Below are positions 36,782 through 46,756 of a stretch of DNA of 64,000 bases, piece after piece. Source of the DNA: Aeromonas allosaccharophila (GTDB taxonomy: Bacteria > Pseudomonadota > Gammaproteobacteria > Enterobacterales > Aeromonadaceae); the NCBI RefSeq assembly GCF_000819685.1, contig NZ_CDBR01000033.1:1-64000 (forward strand), written 5' to 3'. A program made the position numbers and the translations under genes. The stretch's first letter is position 1, and each line of letters starts with the position of its first letter. A model generated the notes under the pieces. The model ran no database searches. It had not been told where the DNA came from and saw only the letters and a list, made by a program, of their open reading frames with translations.

Positions 36782-38546
36782 GGATGGCGGCCCCCAGCGC
36801 CTTGAGATCATCGGCCACCTGCTCGCTCGGTACCCGGATCTCGATCAAGGTAACGCCATGTTTGAGGGCGGCGCGGTAATCGCGTTCGAACTCGGGCAGG
36901 GTGGTCGGTGCGCGATAAGCGAGGCCAAACATGGAGGCGGCATGTTCAAAACCGAGGCCGTGGGGCAGCCGGTAGTAGCTCTCCAGCAGCGCCCCTTCGG
37001 TGGGCACTGGCAACATGCGGAAGATGCTGCCGCCATCGTTGTTGAGCAGGATCACCACCAGCGGGCGGCTCGCCTTGCCAAGCAGGGCGAGGCTGTTGAG
37101 ATCGTGCAGGGCGCTGAGATCGCCGAGCAGCAGGGTTGTTGGCTGGTCGCTCGACTGGGCAAAGCCATAGGCGGTGGCGATCAGGCCATCGATGCCGGAG
37201 GCACCGCGGTTGGTCATCACCCGGCTCGGCCCCTTGCCCGTGTCACCGAGCATATCCATCAGTCGAGCCGGCATGCTGTTGCCGACAAACAGCTGCCCTT
37301 CGATAAGGGAATTGAGGCGATGGCAGATGCCGAGCTCAGAGAAGCGCTCGCAGGCGGCGGCGATCTGCTGGCTGGCGTTGTGTTGCAGCTCGGCCAATGT
37401 GTGCCAAGGGGCTTGTGTGGTGACCGGATGGGCCACTGCAAAGGCGCTGGCACTGCAGAGCAGCCGGTTGCGCAGCCGGTAGTCGGGATCGAGCCGCGCC
37501 GGTTGTGGATCCACCAGCCAGTAATCCTGCCATGAATGGTGCTTGATGAACTGGCCAAGCCGCTTGGAGACAAGCCGCGCGCCAAATTGCAGCAGCACCT
37601 CGGCGCGGCCCAGCTCGGCGACGAATTCAGGGTCGTTGAGCGCCAGATCCATGTGGATGAGGTTGCGGCTATCGAAGCGGATCTGGCTCTGCAGATCCGC
37701 CAGCAGCGGCCAGCCGAGTTGTTCTGCCAGCGCGGCGACCACCTGTGCCTGTTCGGGATCCGTGATCCGTCCGGCCACAATTACCCCGCGCTTGTGCTGC
37801 CATTCGCGCCACTCGGGTTGCGGCGGGCAGGTCGGCTCGCTCTGTTGCCACGGGCTCCATGGCCTGTGCGAGCTGAGCCAGTCACCGAGGGGTGCCAGAT
37901 AGTCGCCAAAATCCTGATAATGCTCACCGGGGTAGAGGGGCTCGGGGTACATGCAGTTGAAGTGCACCACCCCTGGGGTGAGCGCCTGCTTGGCCAGCGC
38001 CTGATCCACCGAGCTCAGCACAAACGCCGCCGGAATGGTCGGGGTGGGGCTCGGCAGGTTCTGCTGATAGACGGGGTAGCGGCCGAAGACCCCCTGCTGG
38101 TCGATCGCCTGATTGGCGCCGTTGTCGATAAGCTCGTGAGGGCGATCGGCGGAGAGAATAATCAGCGGCACGCCGGTGAGCTGAGCCTCGGCCACGGCGG
38201 GCCAGAGGTTGGCCACTGCGGTGCCCGAGGTCATGATCACCGCCACCGGCCGGTTGCTCCCCTTGGCCAGCCCCAGCGCCATAAAGCCGAGACCGCGCTC
38301 GTCAAAGTGCAGATGACGGCGAAAGCCCAGATGGGCCGCAGCCGCCATGGTCAGCGGCGCGGAGCGGGAGCCGGGGGCCAGCGCGATGTCGCGTACCCCG
38401 AGGCGAAAGAGCTCCTCCAGCAAGAGGGAGGACCAGACGTGGTTGAAGGTGGCGTGCTGGCTCGAAAACGGGGGGCAGGCAAACTCTTCGCTGGCAGGCT
38501 CTTTACGGGTGGGCATAGGGGCTCTCGCGGGTTGAAAAGGGGTCAT
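36771..38546 (-). CDS. menD: SEPHCHC synthase
   Basis: The 591-residue thiamine-diphosphate enzyme adds the succinyl unit of 2-oxoglutarate to isochorismate. The N-terminal half has [11 protein letters not shown] and the activating Glu region [11 protein letters not shown]; the C-terminal ThDP-binding segment is [15 protein letters not shown] followed by LLNNDGG. The ATG at 38546 lies two bases after the menF stop, with GGGA inside the menF end as ribosome site; MPTRKEP at 38516 is a possible later start. Confidence 0.94.
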   Translation of the reverse strand: MTPFQPARAPMPTRKEPASEEFACPPFSSQHATFNHVWSSLLLEELFRLGVRDIALAPGSRSAPLTMAAAAHLGFRRHLHFDERGLGFMALGLAKGSNRPVAVIMTSGTAVANLWPAVAEAQLTGVPLIILSADRPHELIDNGANQAIDQQGVFGRYPVYQQNLPSPTPTIPAAFVLSSVDQALAKQALTPGVVHFNCMYPEPLYPGEHYQDFGDYLAPLGDWLSSHRPWSPWQQSEPTCPPQPEWREWQHKRGVIVAGRITDPEQAQVVAALAEQLGWPLLADLQSQIRFDSRNLIHMDLALNDPEFVAELGRAEVLLQFGARLVSKRLGQFIKHHSWQDYWLVDPQPARLDPDYRLRNRLLCSASAFAVAHPVTTQAPWHTLAELQHNASQQIAAACERFSELGICHRLNSLIEGQLFVGNSMPARLMDMLGDTGKGPSRVMTNRGASGIDGLIATAYGFAQSSDQPTTLLLGDLSALHDLNSLALLGKASRPLVVILLNNDGGSIFRMLPVPTEGALLESYYRLPHGLGFEHAASMFGLAYRAPTTLPEFERDYRAALKHGVTLIEIRVPSEQVADDLKALGAAIRGK

Positions 38547-38548
38547 TG

Positions 38549-39868
38549 CTATCCCAGCAGGGAGAGCACATTGGCGATCTTGTTGTCGAGCTCGGCCCAC
38601 TCGGCGACAGGCTCGGAACCGGCGACAATGCCGGCACCGGCAAACAGGGTGACGCTGCCCGACTGAATGCGGGCGCTGCGAATGGCGACCGAGAACTCCG
38701 AGGTCTCCCGACTCAGCATGCCGCAGGCACCGGCGTACCAGCCCCGATCATAGGGCTCGAATTCGCGGATGAAGGCCAGCGCCGCTTCGCGCGGGGCACC
38801 GCCCACCGCAGGAGTCGGGTGGAGGGCGTCGAGCAACTGCCAGTCGCAGACCCCGGGCTTGAGTTCGGCTTCGATATCGCACTTGAGGTGTTGCAGCAGC
38901 CGCAGTTTGAGAATGCGCGGCTCGGTCAGGGTGGCATCGTGGGCCAGCGGTGCCAGTCGGCTGAGGATGTCGGCGTGTACCAGCCGGTTCTCCAGCCGGT
39001 TCTTGCTGTCGGCCAGCAGCTCGGCGGCCAGTTGGGCATCGACCTCTTCATCGCCGGAGCGGCGGATGGTGCCCGCCAGCGCCTCGGTAAAGAGATGGCT
39101 CCCTTCCCGGCGGTAGAGCCGCTCGGGGGAGCAGGCGATAAAGGCCTGTTCGGGGGAGAATTGAAAACCGAAGTGGAAGCAGTCCTGGGCGTGGCGGGCC
39201 CACTGGCCGAGCATGGCCCAGGGATTGATATCCGCATCATGGTTCGGACTGGTCAGCACGCTCTCCCGCGACAGCACCACCTTGGGGGTGTGGGCCTGAA
39301 AATCGGGTGCGGTGACGCGCTCAACAAGCGTCTGCCACTGGATGGGACCGGGGCAATCCTGTCGCTGCCAGGGCTGTTTTTGCAGGGCGGGCAGCGGCGC
39401 TTCCGGGCGCAGGGCATCGAGGGCAGCTTCGGCTGCCTGCAGTTCGGCCTCGAGATTGTGGTCATCCAGCCAGAGGTTGAGGCAGAGGCTGACGCACTCG
39501 CCACGGCGCACCAGCTCGATGCGGGGCAGCACGAAACGGCAGGGGCCAAACCCTTGCCAGCCGGATTGGGCCGGATCGAACGCCAGTCCGCCATAGTAGC
39601 GGGGGCTGTCGTCGTGATGCTGGCTGGCGTTGGCACACACCTGCTTGATGGCGTGCGGCTCGGTCAGTTCATGGATGGCGCCCAGCGCGACATACTCGGG
39701 ACGATCCTCTCCACGGGCCTGCCAGTAGATGCGGGGATAGAGGGTTTGCGCCGCGAGCCAGCCCAGAAAGGAGCGGGTCTCGATCGCCACTCGCAACCGC
39801 ACGAAGCCGCTGACGTTGCTGTGACGCAGGGCGTCCAGTTGTTGCTTGATATGGGTCTGAGCCAACAT
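38549..39868 (-). CDS. menF: Isochorismate synthase
   Basis: The 439-residue chorismate-utilising enzyme converts chorismate to isochorismate, the first menaquinone-specific step. Signature blocks are [30 protein letters not shown] (with a catalytic acid), LHPTPAVGG and GWYAGACG with the Mg-binding glutamates nearby. The men operon context separates it from a siderophore-type EntC. It is the first gene of the operon and divergent from menA across a 208-bp promoter region. No strong ribosome site is visible. Confidence 0.93.
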   Translation of the reverse strand: MLAQTHIKQQLDALRHSNVSGFVRLRVAIETRSFLGWLAAQTLYPRIYWQARGEDRPEYVALGAIHELTEPHAIKQVCANASQHHDDSPRYYGGLAFDPAQSGWQGFGPCRFVLPRIELVRRGECVSLCLNLWLDDHNLEAELQAAEAALDALRPEAPLPALQKQPWQRQDCPGPIQWQTLVERVTAPDFQAHTPKVVLSRESVLTSPNHDADINPWAMLGQWARHAQDCFHFGFQFSPEQAFIACSPERLYRREGSHLFTEALAGTIRRSGDEEVDAQLAAELLADSKNRLENRLVHADILSRLAPLAHDATLTEPRILKLRLLQHLKCDIEAELKPGVCDWQLLDALHPTPAVGGAPREAALAFIREFEPYDRGWYAGACGMLSRETSEFSVAIRSARIQSGSVTLFAGAGIVAGSEPVAEWAELDNKIANVLSLLG

Positions 39869-40076
39869 GGATTCTTTTCTGAGCCGGGTAGTAACGAGCG
39901 ATCCGGTAGCTGGATGCCGTAGGTTTATGCCAAAGGGCGATGATTTCCTATATATTATCTGCCCATTCGTCCATGTAAATCGCCCGAGGGAGCTTCACTC
40001 TCCGGGGCCAAGTATACCCAAATCCGGTTCGATAACCCTTAACACGATCAATATCCGATTGTTTGGCCATCACAAT

Positions 40077-40982
40077 ATGACAAATACCTTCTCTGTTTGG
40101 TTGCTGGCGGCGCGTTTGCGAACACTGCCGCTCGCCTGCTCTTCCATCCTGCTGGGCTCGGGGCTGGCTGCCAGTCGTGGCGCTTTCGATGGCACCATCA
40201 TGGCGCTCTCGCTGCTGACCGCCATCCTGCTGCAGATCCTCTCCAATCTGGCCAACGATTACGGCGATGCGGTCTCCGGCGCCGACAACGGCGAGCGGAT
40301 CGGCCCGCAGCGGGCGGTGGTCTCCGGCCTTATCACCAAAAAACAGATGTGTGTGGCGATGGCGCTGACCGCGCTGGCGGCGGTGGCCAGCGGCCTGCTG
40401 TTGCTCGGCTGCGCCTTCGGTGGTCAGTGGCTGCAGATCCTGGCATTTGTGGTGCTGGGTGGCGCGGCCATCGTCGCGGCGGTGACCTATACCGTCGGCA
40501 AGACCCCTTACGGCTACCGCGGGTTTGGCGATATCTCGGTGTTCCTGTTCTTCGGTCTGCTGGGGGTGCTCGGCTCCTACTACCTCTTCACCAAGAGTCT
40601 GGAGTGGGACCTGCTGCTGCCCGCCACAGCCTGTGGTCTGCTGGCCACCGCCGTGCTCAATATCAATAATGTGCGCGACATCGAGACCGACGCCGCCAGC
40701 GGCAAGATCACCCTGGCGGTGCGCCTTGGCCGCAACCGCGCCATCGCCTATCACTGGGTATTGCTGGGGGCTGCGCTGCTGGCGACCATCGCCTTTATCC
40801 TGACCCAGCCCGCCAGTTTCTGGCCGTGGATCTTCCTGCCTGCCATGAAGCCGCTCAGCGATGCGGCCCGTACCCTGCGCGAGAGCTTCGATGGCGAGGT
40901 GCTGACCGGCGCCCTCAAGAAGACCGCCATCAGCGCGTTTCTGTTCAGCCTGCTGCTCTCCATCGGGTTGGCGCTCTCCTGA
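40077..40982 (+). CDS. menA: 1,4-Dihydroxy-2-naphthoate polyprenyltransferase
   Basis: The 301-residue inner-membrane UbiA-family prenyltransferase attaches the isoprenoid chain to dihydroxynaphthoate. It has about eight membrane helices and two Asp-rich motifs, NLANDYGDAVSGAD and NNVRDIETDAASGK, which bind Mg-prenyl diphosphate. The ATG at 40077 (MTNTFSVWLLAARLRTLPLA) matches known N-termini; a 70-codon extension upstream lies in the menF-menA promoter. A good terminator follows. Its placement opposite menF lets all seven men genes share one control region. Confidence 0.93.
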   Translation: MTNTFSVWLLAARLRTLPLACSSILLGSGLAASRGAFDGTIMALSLLTAILLQILSNLANDYGDAVSGADNGERIGPQRAVVSGLITKKQMCVAMALTALAAVASGLLLLGCAFGGQWLQILAFVVLGGAAIVAAVTYTVGKTPYGYRGFGDISVFLFFGLLGVLGSYYLFTKSLEWDLLLPATACGLLATAVLNINNVRDIETDAASGKITLAVRLGRNRAIAYHWVLLGAALLATIAFILTQPASFWPWIFLPAMKPLSDAARTLRESFDGEVLTGALKKTAISAFLFSLLLSIGLALS

Positions 40983-41016
40983 CGGGGGGTCGCAAACGCC
41001 AAGGCGAACAATGAAC

Positions 41017-41043
41017 AGGGCTCCCGAGATGGGAGCCCTTTTT
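41017..41043. terminator. Terminator after menA
   Basis: The 9-bp stem AGGGCTCCC / GGGAGCCCT with loop GAGAT is followed by TTTTTCTTTT. It lies between convergent menA and the PepSY gene. Confidence 0.88.
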
Positions 41044-41065
41044 CTTTTCAGCTGTGCCGTCGGGT

Positions 41066-42460
41066 TTAGCTGGCGCGCGCCACCTTGAGGGGGCGACGGG
41101 AGAAGAGCAGGGTATCCAGCAGCCAGATGGCGACCATGGAGGCGCCCACCAGCGGGAAGGCGATCCCCAGCAGGATCAGCAGGGTGATGGCACCGCGCAT
41201 CGGCGGGAGTTTGGCGGGCAGTGGCGGCGCGGCGAGACGCCCCTGCGGGCGGCGGCACCACCAGATCCACAAGCCGCTTACGGCGCTGGTCAGCACCATC
41301 AGGCAGATGATCAGCATGGCGAGCTGATGGGGCCAGCCGTAGAGCTTGCCCATGTGCAGCATGACGCCGCTCTCTACCGTCTTGGCGACCGGGCCGTAAT
41401 CCTGCCAGCGCACATCGGCCAGCACCTTGCCGCTGTATTGATCGATATGCAGGGTGGCGTCGTTGCGTGGATCGTCGGCAAACAGGGCGATGGTGTAGAC
41501 GCCGGTAGTGCCGACCGGCGGGGTGATGCTGTAACCCGGTTTGACGCCCCGTTCACTGGCTGTCTCGACCACCTGTTGCAGCGCAATGCGCTGGCTCGCC
41601 ATCACCATTCCCTCATGTTCGCCGTGGTTCATGGCGCCATGATCGTGCGCTTCATCGATCGGCTGCGAGCTGGGCATAGGGGTGTTCTCCACCGCCCAGG
41701 GGACGGTCTGCTCGTGGGCCTGATTCAGGCTGCGAGCCAGTGGCGCCGATTTGGGCACCTCGTTCCACATGGCGGCGGGGAAGCGGTTCCAGACTGCGGC
41801 AAACTGATCGCCCCAAAAACCGGTCCAGGTCATGCCACTCAGCAGCAGTAGTAGCAGGAAACCGGCGCCCCAGAAGCCGACCACGGCATGGAGATCCCGC
41901 CACCAGAGGCGTCCGCGCTGGCCCATTCTGGGCCAGATGATGCCGCCCACCCCGGGCCCCTTGCGTGGCCACCAGAGGTAGAGACCGCTCAGCAGCAGCA
42001 CCAGTCCCCAGCCTGCCGCCAGTTCGATCAGCCGATCCCCGGTGGTGCCGAGCAGCAGGTCGGCGTGCAGGGCGCGAGCCACCGCTTGCAGATTCCACTT
42101 GTTATCCATGGTGCCGAGCAGGGCACCGCTGGCGGGATCGAGGAACAGGGTCAGCTCCTGTTCGCCCCGATTGACGATGAACTGGGCGCTCTGGTCGGGA
42201 GCGGCAGGCGGCAGATATTTACGCAGGCTGGCATCGGGCATGGTCATCATCGCCTTGGCCAGCAGCTGGTCGGCACTCAGCGTCTGGCTGGCGGGGGCGA
42301 CCTTCATCAGATCGGGGTACATCAGGTTGTCGAGCTGGGGTTTGAACAGATAGACGATCCCGGTCAGTGACAGCAGGATTAGGAAAGGAGCGACAAAGAG
42401 ACCGGCGTAGAAGTGCCAGCGCCAGATCCGTTGGTAATGACTCGAGTCCCTGTTTTTCAT
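41066..42460 (-). CDS. PepSY-associated membrane protein with His/Met-rich insert
   Basis: The 464-residue inner-membrane protein has four membrane helices in the PepSY_TM arrangement (about 18-40, 148-165, 195-215, 375-400, with a further C-terminal pair at 425-455) and PepSY-type segments in the periplasm. Such proteins act as ferric or cupric reductases or accompany siderophore and copper uptake. A periplasmic insert DEAHDHGAMNHGEHEGM (about residues 272-288) carries five His and three Met and looks like a metal-binding loop. AAGGAT precedes the ATG. Which metal it handles is not settled by sequence. Confidence 0.82.
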   Translation of the reverse strand: MKNRDSSHYQRIWRWHFYAGLFVAPFLILLSLTGIVYLFKPQLDNLMYPDLMKVAPASQTLSADQLLAKAMMTMPDASLRKYLPPAAPDQSAQFIVNRGEQELTLFLDPASGALLGTMDNKWNLQAVARALHADLLLGTTGDRLIELAAGWGLVLLLSGLYLWWPRKGPGVGGIIWPRMGQRGRLWWRDLHAVVGFWGAGFLLLLLLSGMTWTGFWGDQFAAVWNRFPAAMWNEVPKSAPLARSLNQAHEQTVPWAVENTPMPSSQPIDEAHDHGAMNHGEHEGMVMASQRIALQQVVETASERGVKPGYSITPPVGTTGVYTIALFADDPRNDATLHIDQYSGKVLADVRWQDYGPVAKTVESGVMLHMGKLYGWPHQLAMLIICLMVLTSAVSGLWIWWCRRPQGRLAAPPLPAKLPPMRGAITLLILLGIAFPLVGASMVAIWLLDTLLFSRRPLKVARAS

Positions 42461-42524
42461 TGCGCATCCTTGTTGGGGGGCAAACCTTTCGGCTGGTGGA
42501 ATGTTTGTGGCGGCGCGGATAATA

Positions 42525-42546
42525 GCAGTAACGTTTCGTTAACTGC
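42525..42546. promoter_or_regulatory. Imperfect inverted repeat upstream of the PepSY gene
   Basis: The left arm GCAGTAACG and right arm CGTTAACTGC flank TTT; the arms differ by one inserted T. It lies 65 bp before the PepSY ATG, a plausible operator position. No regulator can be named. Confidence 0.4.
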
Positions 42547-42735
42547 AATCGCACATCTCGAGGTCGATGCAGGGCGGGATGGCGGTGATATGGTGTACTT
42601 ACAGGGCGATGGCGGCTTGCCGGATGGGATGAGAACGCTTCGGGGGAAGCGTGTCTGCTGCTGGACTTTTCTTTATAAATTATTACCTTGTGATAACAAT
42701 CTGCAGGCGGTGGTGGTAACGGAATGGGAGCAGTC

Positions 42736-43143
42736 ATGCAGCCACATGGGCATTTCGACATGGAGCGCAGGGGCCAGATGCTGATCTGTCGCCCGCGTGG
42801 CCCCTTCAATCTGGCGGGGGCCATGGCCTATGAAGCGGGCTTTCGCCACGAGCTGGCCGGACTGGTGGATCGCCCCTGGGGGATTGTCGAGGTCGCGACC
42901 GAGTTCGAAGCGGCCGGGCCCGAGGTGCTGGCCCGTTTTCGTCGCCAGTTTGGCTGGTGTGCCGAGAGTGGCTGTCAGTTTCTGGCGGTGGTCTTGGTGG
43001 GGGGCTTCAAGCGCTATCTGGCGGATAACATCTTCAAGGAGCTGCCGTTTCGGGCGGTGCGTTACTTCGAGCAGGAGGCCGCCGCTATCCAGTGGCTGGG
43101 GGAGCAGCTCACAGCTACTCCCTGCGAACACGCGGGCGCTTGA
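42736..43143 (+). CDS. Unrecognised 135-residue cytoplasmic protein, possibly STAS-like
   Basis: I cannot assign a family with confidence. The protein lacks signal and membrane segments. Its alternating pattern (MERRGQMLICRPRGPFNLAG, then PWGIVEVATEFEAAGPE, FLAVVLVGGFKRYLADNIF) suggests an alpha/beta fold like STAS or SpoIIAA proteins, which bind partner proteins. Start MQPHGHFD has GGGAG five bases upstream. It is divergent from the PepSY gene, and convergent with the ykgJ-like gene 17 bp further on. Confidence 0.6.
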   Translation: MQPHGHFDMERRGQMLICRPRGPFNLAGAMAYEAGFRHELAGLVDRPWGIVEVATEFEAAGPEVLARFRRQFGWCAESGCQFLAVVLVGGFKRYLADNIFKELPFRAVRYFEQEAAAIQWLGEQLTATPCEHAGA

Positions 43144-43159
43144 CCTGCTTGGCCCTTGC

Positions 43160-43450
43160 TCACTCCAGCTTGATAAACCACTTGTCCCGCTCGTCAACGC
43201 AGTCGGGCTCCCCCATTTCGAACTCACGGCAGATCAGCGGTCGCACCTCATAGATACGGCACATCATGGTGTTGCGGTCGAGCGCCGCACACCAGCCATC
43301 TTCCAGTCGGTGCATCACGGGCACCTGTCCCTCTATCTCGTCCACGTAGCGATCCGGTACGCCGGTATCGGTAAACAGCATCACTTCGAGGCGGCAGCAG
43401 CAGGCTTCGCAGTTCTGGCAGCTGACTTCGGCTTGGGGTTCTCTGTTCAT
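43160..43450 (-). CDS. YkgJ family cysteine-cluster protein
   Basis: The 96-residue protein has the YkgJ-type cysteine cluster: SCQNCEACCCRLE at the N-terminus and later GWCAALDRNTMMCRIYEVRPLIC... motifs (about C49, C58, C68). The cysteines probably bind zinc or an iron-sulfur cluster; the family has no proven function. The start at 43450 is a choice among several ATG codons with no good ribosome site; MAWTTQ at 43468 is an alternative. The dbpA terminator lies just upstream. Confidence 0.75.
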   Translation of the reverse strand: MNREPQAEVSCQNCEACCCRLEVMLFTDTGVPDRYVDEIEGQVPVMHRLEDGWCAALDRNTMMCRIYEVRPLICREFEMGEPDCVDERDKWFIKLE

Positions 43451-43488
43451 CTGTGTTGTCCATGCCATCGGAATGGCACATTTTCGAT

Positions 43489-43514
43489 AAAAAACAGGCG
43501 CCTGCAAAGGCGCC
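43489..43514 (-). terminator. Terminator of dbpA
   Basis: Stem GGCGCC / GGCGCC with loop TGCAAA (43497-43514) is followed on the reverse strand by TGTTTTTTATCG. It lies 50 bp past the dbpA stop. Confidence 0.75.
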
Positions 43515-43564
43515 CGTGCTGTGGTTCATGACAAGTCGGGCAGAGATACTGCCCGCCATCGCCC

Positions 43565-44944
43565 TTAGCCCAGTTTGCGGGCGCGGTAGCTGCGCCCCTT
43601 GATCTTGCCTTCCTGCAACCGCTTGAGGGCGGCGCTCGCCACGCTGCGCTTCACGGCGACGTAGGAGTACTGCTCTGAGATCTGGATCTTGCCCACATCG
43701 GCGCCGGCAATGCCGCCTTCGCCAGTCAGCGCGCCCAGAATGTCACCGGCCCGCACCTTGGTCTTGCGACCGGCATCGATGGAGAGGGTCACCATCTGCG
43801 GGGCGATCGGCTTGATGTCGCGGCCGATGCTGTCGAGATCACCCAGCGGCATCGGAGCCTGCTGGTACTCTTCGATGAAGTTGACGCGCTGGGCTTCGTT
43901 CGGCTGATAGAGGCTCAGAGCCAGACCCTGCTGGCCGGCACGACCGGTACGGCCGATGCGATGCACGTGCACTTCCGGATCATAGGTCAGCTCGTAGTTG
44001 ATGACGGCGCCCAGCTCCTTGATGTCGAGACCACGGGCCGCCACATCGGTGGCCACCAGAATGGTGGCGCTGCCGTTGGCAAAGCGCACCAGCACCTGAT
44101 CCCGCTCGCGCTGTTCCAGATCGCCGTTCAATGCCAGCGCCGAGAAGCCCTTGGCAGCCAGATGGTCGGCCACGTCGTTACAGGCACGCTTGGTGTTGCA
44201 GAACACCACGCAGGAGCTCGGCTGGTAGTGGCTCAGCAGCCAGGTGAGGGCATCAAGGCGCTGACCAAAGGGGACTTCATAGAGCTTCTGTTCGATGGCG
44301 CTGCCTTCGTGCAGGGACTCCACGCTCACCTCGACTGGATTGCGCTGCACGCCGCGGCTCATCTGGGCGATCCCTTCCGGATAGGTGGCGGAGAACAGCA
44401 GGGTCTGACGGCGCTCGGGGGCATAGCTGATGACCCGGTTGATGTCTTCGCCAAAGCCCATGTCCAGCATGCGATCCGCTTCGTCCAGCACCAGCGTTTC
44501 CAGGCTCGAGAGCTCCAGCGTGCCCTGCTCCAGATGCTTGAGAATGCGGCCCGGGGTGCCGACGGCGATATGGGCGCCAAAGCTCAGGGTGGCGGATTGC
44601 GGTGCAGTCGGGGTGCCGCCGCACAGGGTGACCAGCTTGACGTTGGGCAGGGCGCGCGCCAGACGACGGATCTCCTGAGCCACCTGATCCGCCAGTTCGC
44701 GGGTCGGGCAGAGCACCAGCGCCTGTACGTCGACACGGTTGACGTTGAGGCGGGAGAGCAGGCCGAGGGCGAAAGCAGCGGTCTTGCCGCTACCGGTTTT
44801 TGCCTTGGCGATCAGGTCTTTGCCTTCGAGTACCAGGGGCAGGCTCTGGGCCTGGATCGGGGTCATCTGCAGGTAACCCAGGCTGGTGAGGTTTTCTTGC
44901 AGGGCGGGGGAGAGATTGAGGCTGCTAAATTCGCTGTTGTTCAC
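43565..44944 (-). CDS. dbpA: ATP-dependent RNA helicase DbpA
   Basis: The 459-residue DEAD-box helicase has all core motifs: TGSGKT (50-55), PTRELA, DEAD (154-157), SAT, ARGLDI and HRIGRTGR. The C-terminal 75 residues form the DbpA RNA-binding domain, which recognises hairpin 92 of 23S rRNA and makes the enzyme act in large-subunit assembly. The start is a GTG without an obvious ribosome site. Upstream is a long AT-rich region shared with nupC. Confidence 0.93.
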   Translation of the reverse strand: MNNSEFSSLNLSPALQENLTSLGYLQMTPIQAQSLPLVLEGKDLIAKAKTGSGKTAAFALGLLSRLNVNRVDVQALVLCPTRELADQVAQEIRRLARALPNVKLVTLCGGTPTAPQSATLSFGAHIAVGTPGRILKHLEQGTLELSSLETLVLDEADRMLDMGFGEDINRVISYAPERRQTLLFSATYPEGIAQMSRGVQRNPVEVSVESLHEGSAIEQKLYEVPFGQRLDALTWLLSHYQPSSCVVFCNTKRACNDVADHLAAKGFSALALNGDLEQRERDQVLVRFANGSATILVATDVAARGLDIKELGAVINYELTYDPEVHVHRIGRTGRAGQQGLALSLYQPNEAQRVNFIEEYQQAPMPLGDLDSIGRDIKPIAPQMVTLSIDAGRKTKVRAGDILGALTGEGGIAGADVGKIQISEQYSYVAVKRSVASAALKRLQEGKIKGRSYRARKLG

Positions 44945-45486
44945 AAAAGGACTCTATTTCGGAGAAAACGGGGATGCGCCGTGCGCAAGGGCGCGCATTG
45001 TATCAGAAAGCGCTGCCGGATGTGGCGGATTTTTGAACGGTTGGCCACGAGGCTGCATGCCGGGTTCATTTGTTGCCAAACCGATCGCGGGCAATCACTG
45101 GCAATCCAATAAGGACTATTTTTCAAACACTCATCTAATTATTTATCGCGGATAAACGTTTTTCAATTTCGGTATTTCAATATAATGGCTGAAAAATATT
45201 CCACGAGCAGCGACTACGCCGCAATGGATGTTGCGAAAATGCTGCTCGAATATTTTCAAAAAACATGAAAACGGCGTCTGCATTGCCCAACATGATGTTT
45301 TAAAAGGATTTATGTTATCTATGTTGTGCGATTAATATCAGTTCATTGCGTAATTAATTTAAAAACGTTTGTATTATCCTGCATGCATATTATTGGGCGG
45401 GATTGTGATGGCTATCTGATTTTTAAATGTGCAAATGTCTATGATGGCGCCGGTCAAAAATTACAATTCACTCAGGTGCTACAGGT
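44945..45486. other. 540-bp AT-rich region between dbpA and nupC
   Basis: This is among the least GC-rich stretches in the window. It holds divergent promoters, a TATAAT at 45181-45186 and a long hairpin at 45191-45257. TGTGATGGCTATCTGA (about 45400) matches one half of a CRP site only. Short ORFs here have no ribosome sites or recognisable sequence. Confidence 0.6.
45191..45257 (+). other. Long stem-loop directly after a TATAAT box upstream of nupC
   Basis: The left arm (45191-45211, ending CGAGCAGC) pairs with the right arm (45241-45257, starting GCTGCTCG) over about 17 bp with a small bulge. An inner CGCAA/TTGCG stem (45220-45224 with 45231-45235) closes the loop. TATAAT lies 5 bp before the left arm, so a transcript would begin at the hairpin. 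It could be a small RNA, a leader structure or an operator. Confidence 0.5.
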
Positions 45487-46692
45487 ATGGAATACATTCA
45501 CTTTGTGCTCGGACTGGTGATGGTCCTCGCTCTTGCTTTGCTGGCTAACCGCCACAACTGGAAACAGATCAAACTGCGTTATATCGGCCAACTGCTGGTG
45601 GTCGAACTGGCGCTGGCCTGGTTCATGCTGAACTCCGAAGTGGGTCTGGCGGTGGTGGGTGGCTTCGCGGCCGGCTTCACCAAGTTGATGGAGTTTGCCA
45701 AACAGGGTACCGACTTCGTGTTCGGTGGCCTGGTTAACGAAGGGGCCTTCTCCTTCTTCCTGATGGTGCTGATGCCCATCGTCTTCATCTCCGTGCTGAT
45801 CGGTATTCTGCAGTACATCCGCCTGCTGCCGCTGGTGATCCGCGGTATCGGTACCGTGCTGGCCAAGATCAACGGCATGGGCAAGCTGGAGTCTTTCAAC
45901 GCCATCAGCTCGATGATCGTCGGTCAATCCGAGAACTTCATCGCCCTCAAGAACATCCTGCCGCACCTGAACGAGAAGCAGATGTACACCCTGGCGGCGA
46001 CGGCGATGTCTACCGTCTCCATGTCCATCGTCGGTGCTTACATGCAGCTGATCGAGCCGCGCTACGTGGTTGCCGCGCTGGTGCTCAACATGTTCAGCAC
46101 CTTCATCGTGCTCTCTCTGATCAACCCCTACGAGCCGGATAACTCCGTGACCGACATCAAGGCCATTGCCGAAGGTGACGAGCACCACACGCCGAAGAAA
46201 GAGAACTTCTTCGAGATGTTGGGCGAGTACATCATGGCCGGTTTCACCGTTGCTGTGATCGTGGGTGCCATGCTGGTCGGCTTCATCGCTCTGATTGCCC
46301 TGGTCAACTACCTGTTCGAGATGGCATTTGGCGTGAACTTCCAGTTCGTCATGGGCTACCTCTTCTACCCGATCGCCTGGATCCTGGGTATCCCGAGTGG
46401 TGAAGCGCTGCAAGCGGGCTCCATCATGGCGACCAAGCTGGTGACCAACGAGTTTGTGGCGATGATGGATCTGGGCAAGGTGGCTGCCGAGCTCTCTCCG
46501 CGTACCGTCGGCATCCTCTCCATCTTCATGGTCTCTTTCGCCAACTTCAGCTCTATCGGCATCATCGCCGGTGCGGTAAAAGCGCTGAACGAAGAGAAGG
46601 GCAACATGGTTTCGCGCTTCGGTCTGAAGCTGGTCTACGGTTCTACCCTGGTCAGCCTGCTCTCTGCGGTTATCGCAGGCATCATGATCTGA
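45487..46692 (+). CDS. nupC: NupC-type concentrative nucleoside transporter
   Basis: The 401-residue inner-membrane protein belongs to the CNT family that imports nucleosides with protons or sodium. It has the three CNT regions: an N-terminal three-helix part, a nucleoside/gate domain (100-230) with [20 protein letters not shown] and [12 protein letters not shown], and a C-terminal transport domain with [15 protein letters not shown] and [14 protein letters not shown]. An AGGT/ACAGGT purine tract precedes the ATG. It appears monocistronic with a strong terminator. The family name is secure; pyrimidine versus purine preference is not. Confidence 0.9.
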   Translation: MEYIHFVLGLVMVLALALLANRHNWKQIKLRYIGQLLVVELALAWFMLNSEVGLAVVGGFAAGFTKLMEFAKQGTDFVFGGLVNEGAFSFFLMVLMPIVFISVLIGILQYIRLLPLVIRGIGTVLAKINGMGKLESFNAISSMIVGQSENFIALKNILPHLNEKQMYTLAATAMSTVSMSIVGAYMQLIEPRYVVAALVLNMFSTFIVLSLINPYEPDNSVTDIKAIAEGDEHHTPKKENFFEMLGEYIMAGFTVAVIVGAMLVGFIALIALVNYLFEMAFGVNFQFVMGYLFYPIAWILGIPSGEALQAGSIMATKLVTNEFVAMMDLGKVAAELSPRTVGILSIFMVSFANFSSIGIIAGAVKALNEEKGNMVSRFGLKLVYGSTLVSLLSAVIAGIMI

Positions 46693-46720
46693 TCCTCTAG
46701 TGGCTCGCGCCACTGCTTGG

Positions 46721-46747
46721 GCCCCTGACCTCGTCAGGGGCTTTTTT
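46721..46747. terminator. Terminator after nupC
   Basis: The 9-bp stem GCCCCTGAC / GTCAGGGGC with loop CTC is followed by TTTTTTG. Confidence 0.92.
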
Positions 46748-46756
46748 GTTTCTGGC

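Noticed and set aside
45326..45520. 64-codon forward ORF before nupC
   Set aside because: It has no ribosome site or recognisable sequence, overlaps nupC in another frame and lies in AT-rich leader DNA.
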